Assembly (NCBI RefSeq): GCF_000496595.1 | Contig: NC_022793.1 | Location: 434,001 to 498,000, forward strand | Direction of reading: 5' to 3' | Source of the DNA: Candidatus Liberibacter americanus str. Sao Paulo | GTDB lineage: Bacteria > Pseudomonadota > Alphaproteobacteria > Rhizobiales > Rhizobiaceae | DNA: 64,000 nt | Shown here: in pieces, positions 9,272-18,360 of the stretch | Position numbering within the stretch: the first letter of the stretch is position 1 | Layout of the letters: the number at the start of each line of letters is the position of its first letter | Translations under genes and position numbers: made by a program | Notes under the pieces: generated by a model | What the model saw: the letters and a program-made list of their open reading frames with translations, nothing else | The model's database searches: none | What the model was told of the DNA's origin: nothing

Positions 9272-10462
9272 ATGAAATTTAAATTTTTTATTTTCACATT
9301 TATAATGTTCATAGAGATATTTCCGAGTTTTTCAATGGATATGGATTTAAAAAGTTATTTAATTCCATATTATTTAACAAGATCTTTGCAACTATCATTA
9401 GATCAGGCTGTCAAGGGAGATTATTCTTCTGACAAGCCAATTTCTGAATTGTTAGAAAAAGTTGGCAAGCAATTACAATCAACGAATATGGATGCTTTTA
9501 TAGATTCACGTAATGTGGATGCAATTCTAATTTATACTATTATTTCAGGTAATATTTCTACTTTAGAATCCTTGATTGCGAATGATAGCAAGGGTTATTT
9601 TAATAATCCTGTTGTGCACGCTTTGAGACAATACCATTTAGGCAATTTTGAATCTGCTGTCAAAGAATTAGAGATTATAAAGGATAAATATAATACAAAA
9701 GACATTAATCCATATATTTATATCGTCATGGCTAATGCAAAAATGCAATACTCTTCCAAAGAAGCAATACATTATTTTGATCAAGTACGCCTTTTATCTC
9801 CTGGTACAATGCTTGAAGAAATTGCGTTGCGTAGTTCATTGCAAATAACATTAAATCAAGGGATGAACGATAAATCCTTTATGTATATTAATGATTATAG
9901 TCGTAAATTTAGTCATTCTATTTATAAAGATCAGTTTATAAAATTATTATTTCTTTTTTTTGAATCTGATCACGTTAAATTACAAGACTATGATATATTT
10001 TTTGCAGTTTCATTTTTTGATTTAAATGATCAGCGTAATATTTATTTACAAATCACTAGAAGTTCTGTGATTTCTGGAAATATTAAATTAGGATCATTAA
10101 CAATTGAAAAATTAAAGAGCATGTACAATATTCTTAACTGTAATGATATCGCTACAGTATGGCTTTATACAGATCTTATTAATATTCCTTTTGTAGATAT
10201 TATTCCCTTACAATATAGTTTATATAATATTCCTGAAGATCTTTTAATTCCACAGGATATTGTTTTAAAGCATGCATCTGAAGTTATTATTTCAGATATT
10301 AATTTGTCAATGCTAGGTGATGATGTTGTTGATTTAGTTGATAAAAAATTAGTTTTAGAAACAGAGCAAATTTTAAATAGTGATTTGGATATAGAACCTT
10401 TTATTAGTAAAATTCGTCAAAAAATTAAAGAAGTAGATTCTATTATTGATGAGAAAGAGTAA
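9272..10462 (+). CDS. motC: Periplasmic motility protein MotC
   Basis: MotC is a periplasmic protein specific to rhizobial-type motility, thought to act with MotB at the motor. The 396-residue product starts with a clear signal peptide (KFKFFIFTFIMFIEIFPSFS) and continues as a mostly helical protein. It begins 12 bases after motB and ends 3 bases before the next gene, so it is part of a tight operon. Assignment rests on position between MotB and the FliK-like protein, on length and on the signal peptide; the sequence itself has few signature motifs. Confidence 0.82.
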   Translation: MKFKFFIFTFIMFIEIFPSFSMDMDLKSYLIPYYLTRSLQLSLDQAVKGDYSSDKPISELLEKVGKQLQSTNMDAFIDSRNVDAILIYTIISGNISTLESLIANDSKGYFNNPVVHALRQYHLGNFESAVKELEIIKDKYNTKDINPYIYIVMANAKMQYSSKEAIHYFDQVRLLSPGTMLEEIALRSSLQITLNQGMNDKSFMYINDYSRKFSHSIYKDQFIKLLFLFFESDHVKLQDYDIFFAVSFFDLNDQRNIYLQITRSSVISGNIKLGSLTIEKLKSMYNILNCNDIATVWLYTDLINIPFVDIIPLQYSLYNIPEDLLIPQDIVLKHASEVIISDINLSMLGDDVVDLVDKKLVLETEQILNSDLDIEPFISKIRQKIKEVDSIIDEKE

Positions 10463-10465
10463 ATA

Positions 10466-11638
10466 ATGAGAGATATTACTATCTCGTATCAAGATCATCT
10501 TGATATTGAAACAGAACCTTTAAAGAAGAGAGAATATAAGTTAACTTATATTAACTATAAAAAGAAAAATGATATTACGCATAATTTAAGTAAAAATGAT
10601 AATAATAGCGAGGTAAACTCTAAATTTTTATCTCCATTTGAAAAAATTTTTTTAAAAACACCTAAATCAAATAATAATATTCTATATAATTCTTCTTCAG
10701 AAGAATTATATAGAAATGGAATTGCACTAGTTATGGCTATGTCGCAAAAAATGTTTTCTGATCCAAATAATAGTTCTTTATTAATCGAAAAACATCTAGA
10801 CCCTACAATATGTAAAATTCATATTATTGACGATAATAAAGACTTTCCAGATAATTTGCCTGTTATTCAAGATAATATAATTCATAAAGGAAAAGCTGAT
10901 AGGCCATTGAAAGAGACGATTTCTCTTTTGCAATTGAAATCAGATGTTGATTTAAAGTCATATGATAAAAAAGATGATTTAGAATTATTATCGAATGGCA
11001 TTACTAATGAAGTAGTAGAATTTAGCACCCAAGATCAGCCAGCATCTGATATTGTATCAAATGACAATAAAATGCAAACTACGGGATTATTTGGGAATAT
11101 TAGTAAATCTTATGTTGACGATAGTGTGTATATTTTGGGGTCAGCAACAGATCATAACAATCATCATCAACTATCTGATAATTCTATCAGTGAACATATA
11201 CAATATATGCAAAAAGGTATGATTAACATACTCAAAATCCAAATGAAGCCGGATAGTCATGATAACGTTATTGCCACACTACGTTTATCAGATAACAAGC
11301 TATTTGTTAAGCTTCAAGTAGAATCCAGCTATATTTATAAAAAAATAGAGAATGAACGCAAAGGTATTTTAGATGCATTAAATTATTCAGGTTATACAAT
11401 AGATAGTTTAGATGTAGATTTTGTACAGAAAGAAACCGTTAATATTTATCAAGATTCAGCAGATTTAGATAGTAGGCAGAATTCTTTTTCACAATCAGGG
11501 AACTTTGAAAGGGGAAAAACATACTGTTCTAAGAGAGAAACCGTCGGTGGAAAGCTTTCATTAATAGAAAAGAAAAGTAATAATATTTACCAAGAGGGAG
11601 AGGATATAGGGAGCTATTCTTGCTGTATTTATGTCTAA
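10466..11638 (+). CDS. fliK: Flagellar hook-length control protein (FliK, formerly MotD)
   Basis: FliK measures hook length and switches the export apparatus to filament-type substrates. In rhizobia the gene once named motD encodes it. The 390-residue product has a long polar, low-complexity N-terminal part. A FliK C-terminal domain (about 245-320) contains INILKIQMKPDSHDNVIATL and LFVKLQVESSYIYKKI, the usual pattern of strands with amphipathic helices. It follows motC by 3 bases. The C-terminal tail after residue 325 is polar and poorly conserved in type. Confidence 0.75.
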   Translation: MRDITISYQDHLDIETEPLKKREYKLTYINYKKKNDITHNLSKNDNNSEVNSKFLSPFEKIFLKTPKSNNNILYNSSSEELYRNGIALVMAMSQKMFSDPNNSSLLIEKHLDPTICKIHIIDDNKDFPDNLPVIQDNIIHKGKADRPLKETISLLQLKSDVDLKSYDKKDDLELLSNGITNEVVEFSTQDQPASDIVSNDNKMQTTGLFGNISKSYVDDSVYILGSATDHNNHHQLSDNSISEHIQYMQKGMINILKIQMKPDSHDNVIATLRLSDNKLFVKLQVESSYIYKKIENERKGILDALNYSGYTIDSLDVDFVQKETVNIYQDSADLDSRQNSFSQSGNFERGKTYCSKRETVGGKLSLIEKKSNNIYQEGEDIGSYSCCIYV

Positions 11639-12477
11639 ATTTAAATGATACTGGCACATATTATCTGATACGTATTTTTATCTTCTATCATATATTAATA
11701 TAAATATAATGTGATTACATATACATTCACATTATTGCTAACTGTGTTATTTAAATTGCTTTTATAATTAGTTATTTATTTAAAAAAATGAAAATAGATT
11801 TTTAAAAGTATTTTTTAATGAATACAATTTTTTTTAAACAGCTACATAATACGGCATTAGTTGTTTATCATTACTTTTTAATTAAATACACTAATTAGCT
11901 ATATTATTTAATGGATTTTTTATATCTTAAAATATTTATGGTTATGATATTATAAATTTCTTGATTTCATATTAATTCTCATAAAACTTATTAAGTCATT
12001 CAAATAGTTTTTTCATGCGTTTTTTATTTAAATTTAGATTTTTATCGTTCTGATAGATAATTAATAAATGTAATTTTATTTTTCGTAATATTATATTTAT
12101 CATTACGATGATAAGAATTTTCCATAGTTAAAATATCTCTTTTTGATTGAATATAACATATCATATTTATGGTAATCATTTTTAAAAATAACCTTTTATC
12201 TTATAGCAAATATTGCAATTCATAGAATACATTTCGAATAATTTTAATTATAATTTATTAATATTTGTATTAATTATGTAATATATAAAGTAATTATATT
12301 ATTTTATTATTATTTGATTTTTTTATAAGCAAATTAAAATAGTATTTTACAGTAAAGTTAATATTTAAAATAAATTCAATTATTAAATTATCTCGGTTAC
12401 TTTCTGCAATTGAACATAATTTCTTTGATTCGTACCGATTAACCTTAAAAAACATGGTGTGATTCGGGAGAAAAAAA
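11639..12477. other. Long AT-rich gap inside the flagellar block
   Basis: About 840 bases with no credible gene on either strand, at the position where Sinorhizobium carries an extra ORF between motD and rem. An inverted repeat with a 9-bp stem (ATAATGTGA at 11706-11714, TCACATTAT at 11727-11735) lies about 70 bases after the fliK stop and may end that transcript. The rem promoter should be in the right-hand part. No decayed reading frame could be followed. Confidence 0.5.
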
Positions 12478-13149
12478 ATGCTCGTTTTGATTGATGATCG
12501 TATCTTAGTAAGAGATGGTTATATTGCTCTTTTTGATGATGAAGGAGTTTCTTTAGAGGGATTCCATTCCTGTGAATTTGAAGGATGGTTTCAATCTTTA
12601 GCTCATGAAGATGTTTCTGCAATTGAAGCTTTTCTTATAGGTGAAGGAGAAAAGGTAATGGAAACTCCTAAGATTATTAGAGCTCAATCACATGTTCCAT
12701 TAATTGCAATTAATGATTATCCATCTCTGCAAACGACGTTAGAGTTTTTTGATTGTGGAGTAGATGATGTTGTTCATAAGCCAATTCATCATCGTGAAAT
12801 ATTGGCAAGGGTAGCAGCTATTCATAGGCGATTAAAAAATAATAACAAACGTTCTGAGATTAGTCCAATCCGTGTATTTTCAGATGGACGTGATCCAGAG
12901 GTGCAAGGAGAGGTTTTTCCTTTGCCTAGGCGTGAGCGTCGAATTTTAGAATATCTTATTGCTAATAGAGGTAAAAGAGTTGCTAAAACACAGATCTTCA
13001 GCGCTATTTATGGTTTGTTCGACGATGATGTTGAAGAAAATGTTGTGGAAAGTCATATCAGTAAGTTGCGTAAGAAATTGCGCAATAAATTAGGATTTGA
13101 TCCTGTCGATTCTAAGCGTTTTTTAGGATATTCCATCGATTGGAATTAA
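12478..13149 (+). CDS. rem: Orphan response-regulator-like activator of motility genes, Rem
   Basis: Rem is an OmpR-type regulator that switches on flagellar genes in exponential phase in Sinorhizobium. The 223-residue protein has a receiver-like domain (1-115) and an OmpR winged-helix domain (about 125-223) with [20 protein letters not shown] and [19 protein letters not shown]. The acidic residues LIDDR at the start and the Lys of [11 protein letters not shown] are kept. The region where the phosphorylated Asp normally sits reads [10 protein letters not shown] and has no obvious acceptor. It probably works without a histidine kinase. GGGAG precedes the ATG. It lies directly ahead of flgE, its expected target. 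Confidence 0.88.
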   Translation: MLVLIDDRILVRDGYIALFDDEGVSLEGFHSCEFEGWFQSLAHEDVSAIEAFLIGEGEKVMETPKIIRAQSHVPLIAINDYPSLQTTLEFFDCGVDDVVHKPIHHREILARVAAIHRRLKNNNKRSEISPIRVFSDGRDPEVQGEVFPLPRRERRILEYLIANRGKRVAKTQIFSAIYGLFDDDVEENVVESHISKLRKKLRNKLGFDPVDSKRFLGYSIDWN

Positions 13150-13259
13150 ATAAATAATATGTTTTTTGTTTATTAACTTTTTTTTAATGATAATCAGTTC
13201 CGCACAAGGCGTGTATAATAATTTTCTATCAATTAAAAGCATGTGGAGTAAATAGTTAA

Positions 13260-14531
13260 ATGGGCATTTTAGGTACTATGAAGACTGCTATGTCTGGTAT
13301 GGATGCGCAATCTAATCGCGTGTCTGCTGTTAGTGATAACATAGCAAATGTTAACACGATAGGATATAAGCGTACAGCTATTTCATTTTCATCTCTTGTG
13401 TTTCCGCAAGCAGGAGGAGTGCATGTTTCTGGTGGTGTAGAAGCTATTGAAAAAGACATGATATCTGAACAAGGATCTCTAATTCATACGGGATCTAACA
13501 CCGACATGGCTATTCAGGGAAATGGTTTTTTTGTTGTAAAGGATATGCTTAATAATCCATATCTTACGCGATCTGGTGATTTTCATGTTAATAATGATGG
13601 TTACTTACAGAATACGGCAGGTTACGTTTTGCAAGGTTATCCGATAGATAAATCAGCTTCTGCTTTGGTTCTGAATGGCTTTCAAGGATTGGAAAAGGTT
13701 AACGTCCAAAATTTTGAATTACACCCTACGCCAACTACTGAGGGATTTATTTCAGCTAATCTTGATAGAGATGCTAAATTGATAAGTTCATCAGCGAATA
13801 CTCCAAAAAGCAATAAAGAAGCTGAGTACACAAATAAGAATTCTTTTGTCGCTTATGATAATCTTGGATCTCAAGTTATATATGACTTATATTATACAAA
13901 AACTGGACCTGAATTATGGGAAGTTTCCGTATTTCGACAAGATCAGTCTACTGATAATGGTTTCCCTTATAAAGGAAATAAATCATTATTATCAACAGTT
14001 AATTTGTCTTTTGATCCTATTACAGGACGCTTAAAAAGCTCTTCTCCTAAGGAGATATCTTTTGATGATAATACTTCAGGTGTTAATCATCCTATAAAAA
14101 TTGATATATCAAAAATGACACAGATGGCAGGTGGATTTATTCCACAAAAAACTGAGATGAATGGTCATTCTACGGGAAAAATAAAAGATTTTTCCGTATC
14201 AAAAGATGGTATTGTAGATGTTATTTATGAAGGTAATGTTAGAGTTCCGGTTTGTCGTTTAGCTATTGCGACTGTACCAAGTGTAGATAAATTAAGGCCA
14301 TGTGATGGTAATGCATATCTACCAACCAGAGATTCAGGTAATGTTAGTATAGGCTTCCCAGGTGATAATAATCGTGGTGAGATTTTTTCTGGCGCTCTTG
14401 AAACTTCTAATATTGATTTGGCCAATGAACTTACAGAGCTTATAGAATCTCAACGAAATTATGCTGCAAATTCTAAGGTTTTTCAAACTAGCTCTGATTT
14501 TATGGATATCCTAATTGGCCTGAAAAGATAA
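13260..14531 (+). CDS. flgE: Flagellar hook protein FlgE
   Basis: Subunit of the flagellar hook, 423 residues. The N-terminal rod-type domain has MDAQSNRVSAVSDNIANVNT (16-35), followed by the FlgE motif MAIQGNGFFVVKD. The C-terminal domain has LETSNIDLANELTELIESQR and ends NSKVFQTSSDFMDILIGLKR, typical of hook and rod proteins. Length fits rhizobial FlgE. It follows rem by 110 bases, with GGAG ahead of the ATG, and starts the run flgE-flgK-flgL-flaF-flgD. Confidence 0.95.
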   Translation: MGILGTMKTAMSGMDAQSNRVSAVSDNIANVNTIGYKRTAISFSSLVFPQAGGVHVSGGVEAIEKDMISEQGSLIHTGSNTDMAIQGNGFFVVKDMLNNPYLTRSGDFHVNNDGYLQNTAGYVLQGYPIDKSASALVLNGFQGLEKVNVQNFELHPTPTTEGFISANLDRDAKLISSSANTPKSNKEAEYTNKNSFVAYDNLGSQVIYDLYYTKTGPELWEVSVFRQDQSTDNGFPYKGNKSLLSTVNLSFDPITGRLKSSSPKEISFDDNTSGVNHPIKIDISKMTQMAGGFIPQKTEMNGHSTGKIKDFSVSKDGIVDVIYEGNVRVPVCRLAIATVPSVDKLRPCDGNAYLPTRDSGNVSIGFPGDNNRGEIFSGALETSNIDLANELTELIESQRNYAANSKVFQTSSDFMDILIGLKR

Positions 14532-14556
14532 TTTTTTTACGTGGAAGGATTAGTAA

Positions 14557-15996
14557 ATGTCTCTTTCAACTGCATTTAATATGGCTCATAATATTTTCAT
14601 CAATGCTGGTGAACAACTTTCAGTTCTTGTAAAAAATATAGAAAATTCAGGTAACAAAAATTATTCACGTAGAGAAGTTGGGACAGCAAGTATTTCTCAT
14701 GGAATGACTGTTGTTACTAGACAGCGTGTACAAGATCAGCATATGTTTCAAAAAATTTTGGACACTAGTTCTTCTTTTTTAGGACAAAAGAGGCTTTTAG
14801 AGGGCTTTGAGTCTTTAAAAGAAATTATGGGATACGAAAATGACTATGATAATTCTCCTTCGCATTATGTTTCAAAATTAAAAAATTCTCTTCAACAATA
14901 TTCTAATGATAGCTCCAATGATGCTTTGGGAACACAAGTTATTGAAAATGCTTTGGGCGTTGCAAATAATCTTAATAGATTTGCTAGTGATATTCAGAAA
15001 ATTCGTGCAAATTTAGATAAGGAGATAGATTTAGAAATATATAATTTGAGAGGATACTTATCAGAATTGACATTTGTAAACAATGCTATAAAGTCAAGTC
15101 CTTCATCTAAAGATACTACAAATGAATTATTTGATAAGCGTGATTTATTATTACAAAAAATTTCTGAAATAATTAGTATTTCAACGGTTAAACGAAACAA
15201 TGATGATATAGTAATATATTCTTCAGGTAGTGTTGCTTTATTTGAAACTGTGCCTAGAGATATAACTTTTCAACGTACAGAAACATATAGTGCTAATATT
15301 GAAGGCAAATCTGTTTTTATTGATGGTGTTGTTGTCCCGTATAATATTAATTCTATTCCCAAGGGGAAAATAGAGGCCCTTTTACAGATCCGTGATGGTT
15401 TTTCTCCAATTTTACAAAATCAACTTGATGAGATGGCTAGGGGACTTATTAGTATATTTTCTGAAAAAGATATATCTGGTAGTTTGAAGGATGTCCCTGG
15501 CTTATTTGTCTCTGCTGGATCAATATCTTCTAGTGATAAGTTGCAAAAGGGATTATCTGATTTAATTAGAGTTAATCCGAAATATCAAGATAATCCACAT
15601 TTTTTGCGTGATGGAGGATCTATTTCTAAAGATTATAAATGGAATCATAAGGGTTTTTCTGGATATTCAGATCTTATTGCACATTATAATTCATCACTAA
15701 ATAAAAATTTTTCATTTGATCCTATTTCTCAAATAGGTGCCAATACTAGTTTAATTGAATATGCTCGTAATTCTATAGGATGGTTGGAAGAAAGGCGATC
15801 TAATAGTCATGATGTTTATATGAGAAGTGAAGTATCCTTTAATCATATATCTAATTCTTATTCAAATTTAACGGGTGTTAATCTGCAAGAAGAGTTAAAT
15901 TTTCTTATGCAAGTAGAGCAATCTTATAATATTTCTAACAAGCTTATGAATTCGATTAATGAGATGATGAGAGCACTATTAGAAGGAGTTAAGTGA
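14557..15996 (+). CDS. flgK: Hook-filament junction protein FlgK (HAP1)
   Basis: First junction protein between hook and filament, 479 residues. The N-terminal helix region (1-110) contains LVKNIENSGNKNYSRREV, the FlgK version of the NxxNxNTxGYSR motif. The C-terminus has LTGVNLQEELNFLMQVEQSY and NKLMNSINEMMRALL, the conserved end helices. It begins 25 bases after flgE with AAGGA ahead of the ATG. Its stop overlaps a GTG codon in the flgL frame. Confidence 0.93.
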   Translation: MSLSTAFNMAHNIFINAGEQLSVLVKNIENSGNKNYSRREVGTASISHGMTVVTRQRVQDQHMFQKILDTSSSFLGQKRLLEGFESLKEIMGYENDYDNSPSHYVSKLKNSLQQYSNDSSNDALGTQVIENALGVANNLNRFASDIQKIRANLDKEIDLEIYNLRGYLSELTFVNNAIKSSPSSKDTTNELFDKRDLLLQKISEIISISTVKRNNDDIVIYSSGSVALFETVPRDITFQRTETYSANIEGKSVFIDGVVVPYNINSIPKGKIEALLQIRDGFSPILQNQLDEMARGLISIFSEKDISGSLKDVPGLFVSAGSISSSDKLQKGLSDLIRVNPKYQDNPHFLRDGGSISKDYKWNHKGFSGYSDLIAHYNSSLNKNFSFDPISQIGANTSLIEYARNSIGWLEERRSNSHDVYMRSEVSFNHISNSYSNLTGVNLQEELNFLMQVEQSYNISNKLMNSINEMMRALLEGVK

Positions 15997-15998
15997 AT

Positions 15999-17054
15999 AT
16001 GAGAGCAAATGGTGTTTCAACATCTTCCATAATATATTGTATGAATTTTTATAATAAAAAATTAGAAAGTAATCTTACTCAATTAAGAAAAGAAACAGTC
16101 ACTGGTCAATATTCAGATTTTGGTGTTAATTTTGGATCAAAAGTATCTGATATTTTAGGATTAAGCCAAGAAAATCAACATATTAAGAACATGCGTGATA
16201 GCAATAATTTGGCCAAGGTGCGTTTGTCTGTATCTCAGGAAAGTCTTAAACTTATTGATAAAACATATCAAAATATTCGCGAAAGTATAATCATTTCTAA
16301 TGAAGCTGGCGAAAAATTTGATATTAATTTTTCTGAAAAAAGCAAAGAATATTTAAAATACATGACAGATTTAGTCAACACAACTTTAAATGGATCTTAT
16401 TTGTTTGCTGGAAATAATACTTCTGAGAAGCCTTTGCAGGATTATTTTGCAAAGGATTCTCCTGCTAAAAAATCTTTTGATAAAATCTTAGATGATTTTC
16501 TCACTAACAATTCTAAAGATAAGAAGCTAAATATTGCTGATATGAATTCTAATCAAATGGCTGAATTCATCGATAAATTAGAACAATTTTTTTTGGATAA
16601 CGATTATTGGGATAAAAATTGGTCAAATGCTTCTTATCAAAATATCAAGCAAAATATTAATGGTTCTGATGTAATCGATGTTTCTGTTAATGCCAATATA
16701 GATGGAATTAGAAGATTGGCGCTTTGTTCTGTTATTGGCATAGAACTTATCGGTAAAGATATTAGTCCTGAATCTAGGGAGGTTATCAGTACAAAAATGT
16801 TTAATCATATATCTAAAGGATTAGAAGATATTAATAAGCATCATTCTTTGCTAGGTATATCTGAAAAAAGTATAGATGAAGTCAATCTGTTTCTTGAAAA
16901 AAAAGAAACGATAATTGAAACTTATGTTACAAAAACAATTGGCATAGATAAATATAAAACAATTATGACATTAGAGGATATCATTAATAAGATAGATATA
17001 TCTTATGCGATTACTGCTAAAATAAATAAACTTAGTTTTTTAAAAGTACTTTGA
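15999..17054 (+). CDS. flgL: Hook-filament junction protein FlgL (HAP3)
   Basis: Second hook-filament junction protein, flagellin-like, about 351 residues. The N-terminal helices include LTQLRKETVTGQYSDFGVN, and the middle includes LVNTTLNGSYLFAGNNTSEK, the FlgL-type SYLFAG segment. The C-terminus is helical. I prefer the ATG at 15999, 10 bases after GGAG at 15985-15988. The in-frame GTG at 15993, which overlaps the flgK stop, is only 4 bases from it. Either way translation is coupled to flgK. Confidence 0.9.
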   Translation: MRANGVSTSSIIYCMNFYNKKLESNLTQLRKETVTGQYSDFGVNFGSKVSDILGLSQENQHIKNMRDSNNLAKVRLSVSQESLKLIDKTYQNIRESIIISNEAGEKFDINFSEKSKEYLKYMTDLVNTTLNGSYLFAGNNTSEKPLQDYFAKDSPAKKSFDKILDDFLTNNSKDKKLNIADMNSNQMAEFIDKLEQFFLDNDYWDKNWSNASYQNIKQNINGSDVIDVSVNANIDGIRRLALCSVIGIELIGKDISPESREVISTKMFNHISKGLEDINKHHSLLGISEKSIDEVNLFLEKKETIIETYVTKTIGIDKYKTIMTLEDIINKIDISYAITAKINKLSFLKVL

Positions 17055-17089
17055 TATTGATTATATTTAGTATGGGAATGTATTTATAG

Positions 17090-17434
17090 ATGCGTCAATA
17101 TTATAATGAAATTGTACAGGGATCATCAGAAGAAGCTAGAAAACGTGAATTATGGATTATAAATGAATCTATTTCTTTGCTATCAAATGCTAAAGAATGT
17201 GAAAAAAATAGCATCGAAATAGTTAAAGCATTATTTTATACTACTCGTGTATGGACTATTTTTGTTCAAGATTTAATTTCTGAAAATAATCAGTTGCCCA
17301 ATGATTTAAAACTAAATTTAATTTCAATTGGTTTATGGATTTTGGAAGAGTGTGCGCTGATTAGACGTAATAAATCAGATAATTATCAAGGGATAATTGA
17401 TATTAGCGCTCAGATTAGGGATGGGCTAAAGTGA
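17090..17434 (+). CDS. flaF: Flagellar biosynthesis regulator FlaF
   Basis: FlaF is a small alphaproteobacterial protein that promotes flagellin translation or secretion, in opposition to the repressor FlbT. The 114-residue product is helical and has the family pattern RKRELWIINESISLLSNA, a central RVWTIFVQDLISENNQLP and LIRRNKSDNYQGIIDISAQI near the end. It lies 35 bases after flgL. In rhizobia flbT normally follows; here the next gene is flgD, and the 110-base gap leaves no room for flbT. Confidence 0.88.
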   Translation: MRQYYNEIVQGSSEEARKRELWIINESISLLSNAKECEKNSIEIVKALFYTTRVWTIFVQDLISENNQLPNDLKLNLISIGLWILEECALIRRNKSDNYQGIIDISAQIRDGLK

Positions 17435-17544
17435 ATTAATTCATCGTCATATTAATCGTTTGTATATTTAAATAAGATGTAAACTATATCTAATAGTGTT
17501 GTTTTTTTAGATTGATTTTTAATATATTTTTAGGAGATTTTATT

Positions 17545-17949
17545 ATGGAAATAAATGCTGGAATGAATTCTATAAATAATAAATCATTAAAATCAGAACC
17601 TGGTTCCGTTCTTAAGCATGATGCATTCCTAAAGCTCTTAATATCTCAAATGAAGTATCAAGATCCAACAGAACCTATGAAAGCGAGTGAACAAGTTGCA
17701 CAATTAGCTGTTTTTTCTCAGATGGAACAATCTGTTAAGATGAATTCTACTCTGCAGGAGTTACTAAGTAGTAATAATCTTGCTCAAGCTAGTAGTTATA
17801 TTGGAAAAAATATAGTTAGTCCTGATGGAGATTTAAGCGGTGAAATTGCAACTGTTAAAGTATCACCAAAAGGTTTAACAGCTATTACTATTGATAATAC
17901 AGAGATTCCAATCAATACAGGTATTAGTTTATCCAGTCAAAAAAAATGA
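17545..17949 (+). CDS. flgD: Flagellar hook capping protein FlgD
   Basis: FlgD caps the growing hook and is needed to add FlgE subunits. The 134-residue protein has the conserved N-terminal part with FLKLLISQMKYQDPTEPM and ASEQVAQLAVFSQMEQSVKM (about 34-75), then a short C-terminal region with SYIGKNIVSPDGDLSGEIA. It lacks the larger C-terminal domains of enterobacterial FlgD, as is usual in rhizobia. I chose the ATG at 17545 because AGGAG lies at 17532-17536. An earlier in-frame codon at 17512 has no such site. Confidence 0.9.
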   Translation: MEINAGMNSINNKSLKSEPGSVLKHDAFLKLLISQMKYQDPTEPMKASEQVAQLAVFSQMEQSVKMNSTLQELLSSNNLAQASSYIGKNIVSPDGDLSGEIATVKVSPKGLTAITIDNTEIPINTGISLSSQKK

Positions 17950-17989
17950 TTGAATAAGATGGCTCTAATATTTTTAGAATGATATCAGA

Positions 17990-18256
17990 ATGAATGAAGC
18001 AGATATTTTGGAGATTGCTAGAGCAGCAATGAAGACTATTTTAATGGTAAGTGCTCCTGCATTATTATCTGCAATGTTTTTTGGTATTTTGGTATCATTT
18101 TTACAAGCTATTACCCAGATACAAGAAGTGACTCTTACTTTTGTGCCTAAAATTGTAGCTGTTTTTATTGCTCTGATTATTTCTGCACCGTTTATAGGTT
18201 CTCAAATGTCCATTTTCTTTAATTTAATTTTGTCGCGGATTCAATTTAGCTTTTGA
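17990..18256 (+). CDS. fliQ: Flagellar export gate protein FliQ
   Basis: Small inner-membrane subunit of the flagellar type III export gate, 88 residues with two membrane helices. Family features are ADILEIARAAMKTILMVSAP at the start, then FGILVSFLQAITQIQEVTLT, then FVPKIVAVFIALIISAPFIG. Length matches FliQ exactly. It precedes flhA and fliR as in rhizobia. Confidence 0.95.
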   Translation: MNEADILEIARAAMKTILMVSAPALLSAMFFGILVSFLQAITQIQEVTLTFVPKIVAVFIALIISAPFIGSQMSIFFNLILSRIQFSF

Positions 18257-18360
18257 AAAAAGACAATCTTCACACAATTATTATCTGTTAAATCTTATCT
18301 GTTAAAAATTAATATAAATGCAAGGATATTGTATTTGTAGGATTATGAAGAGATTAGGAT

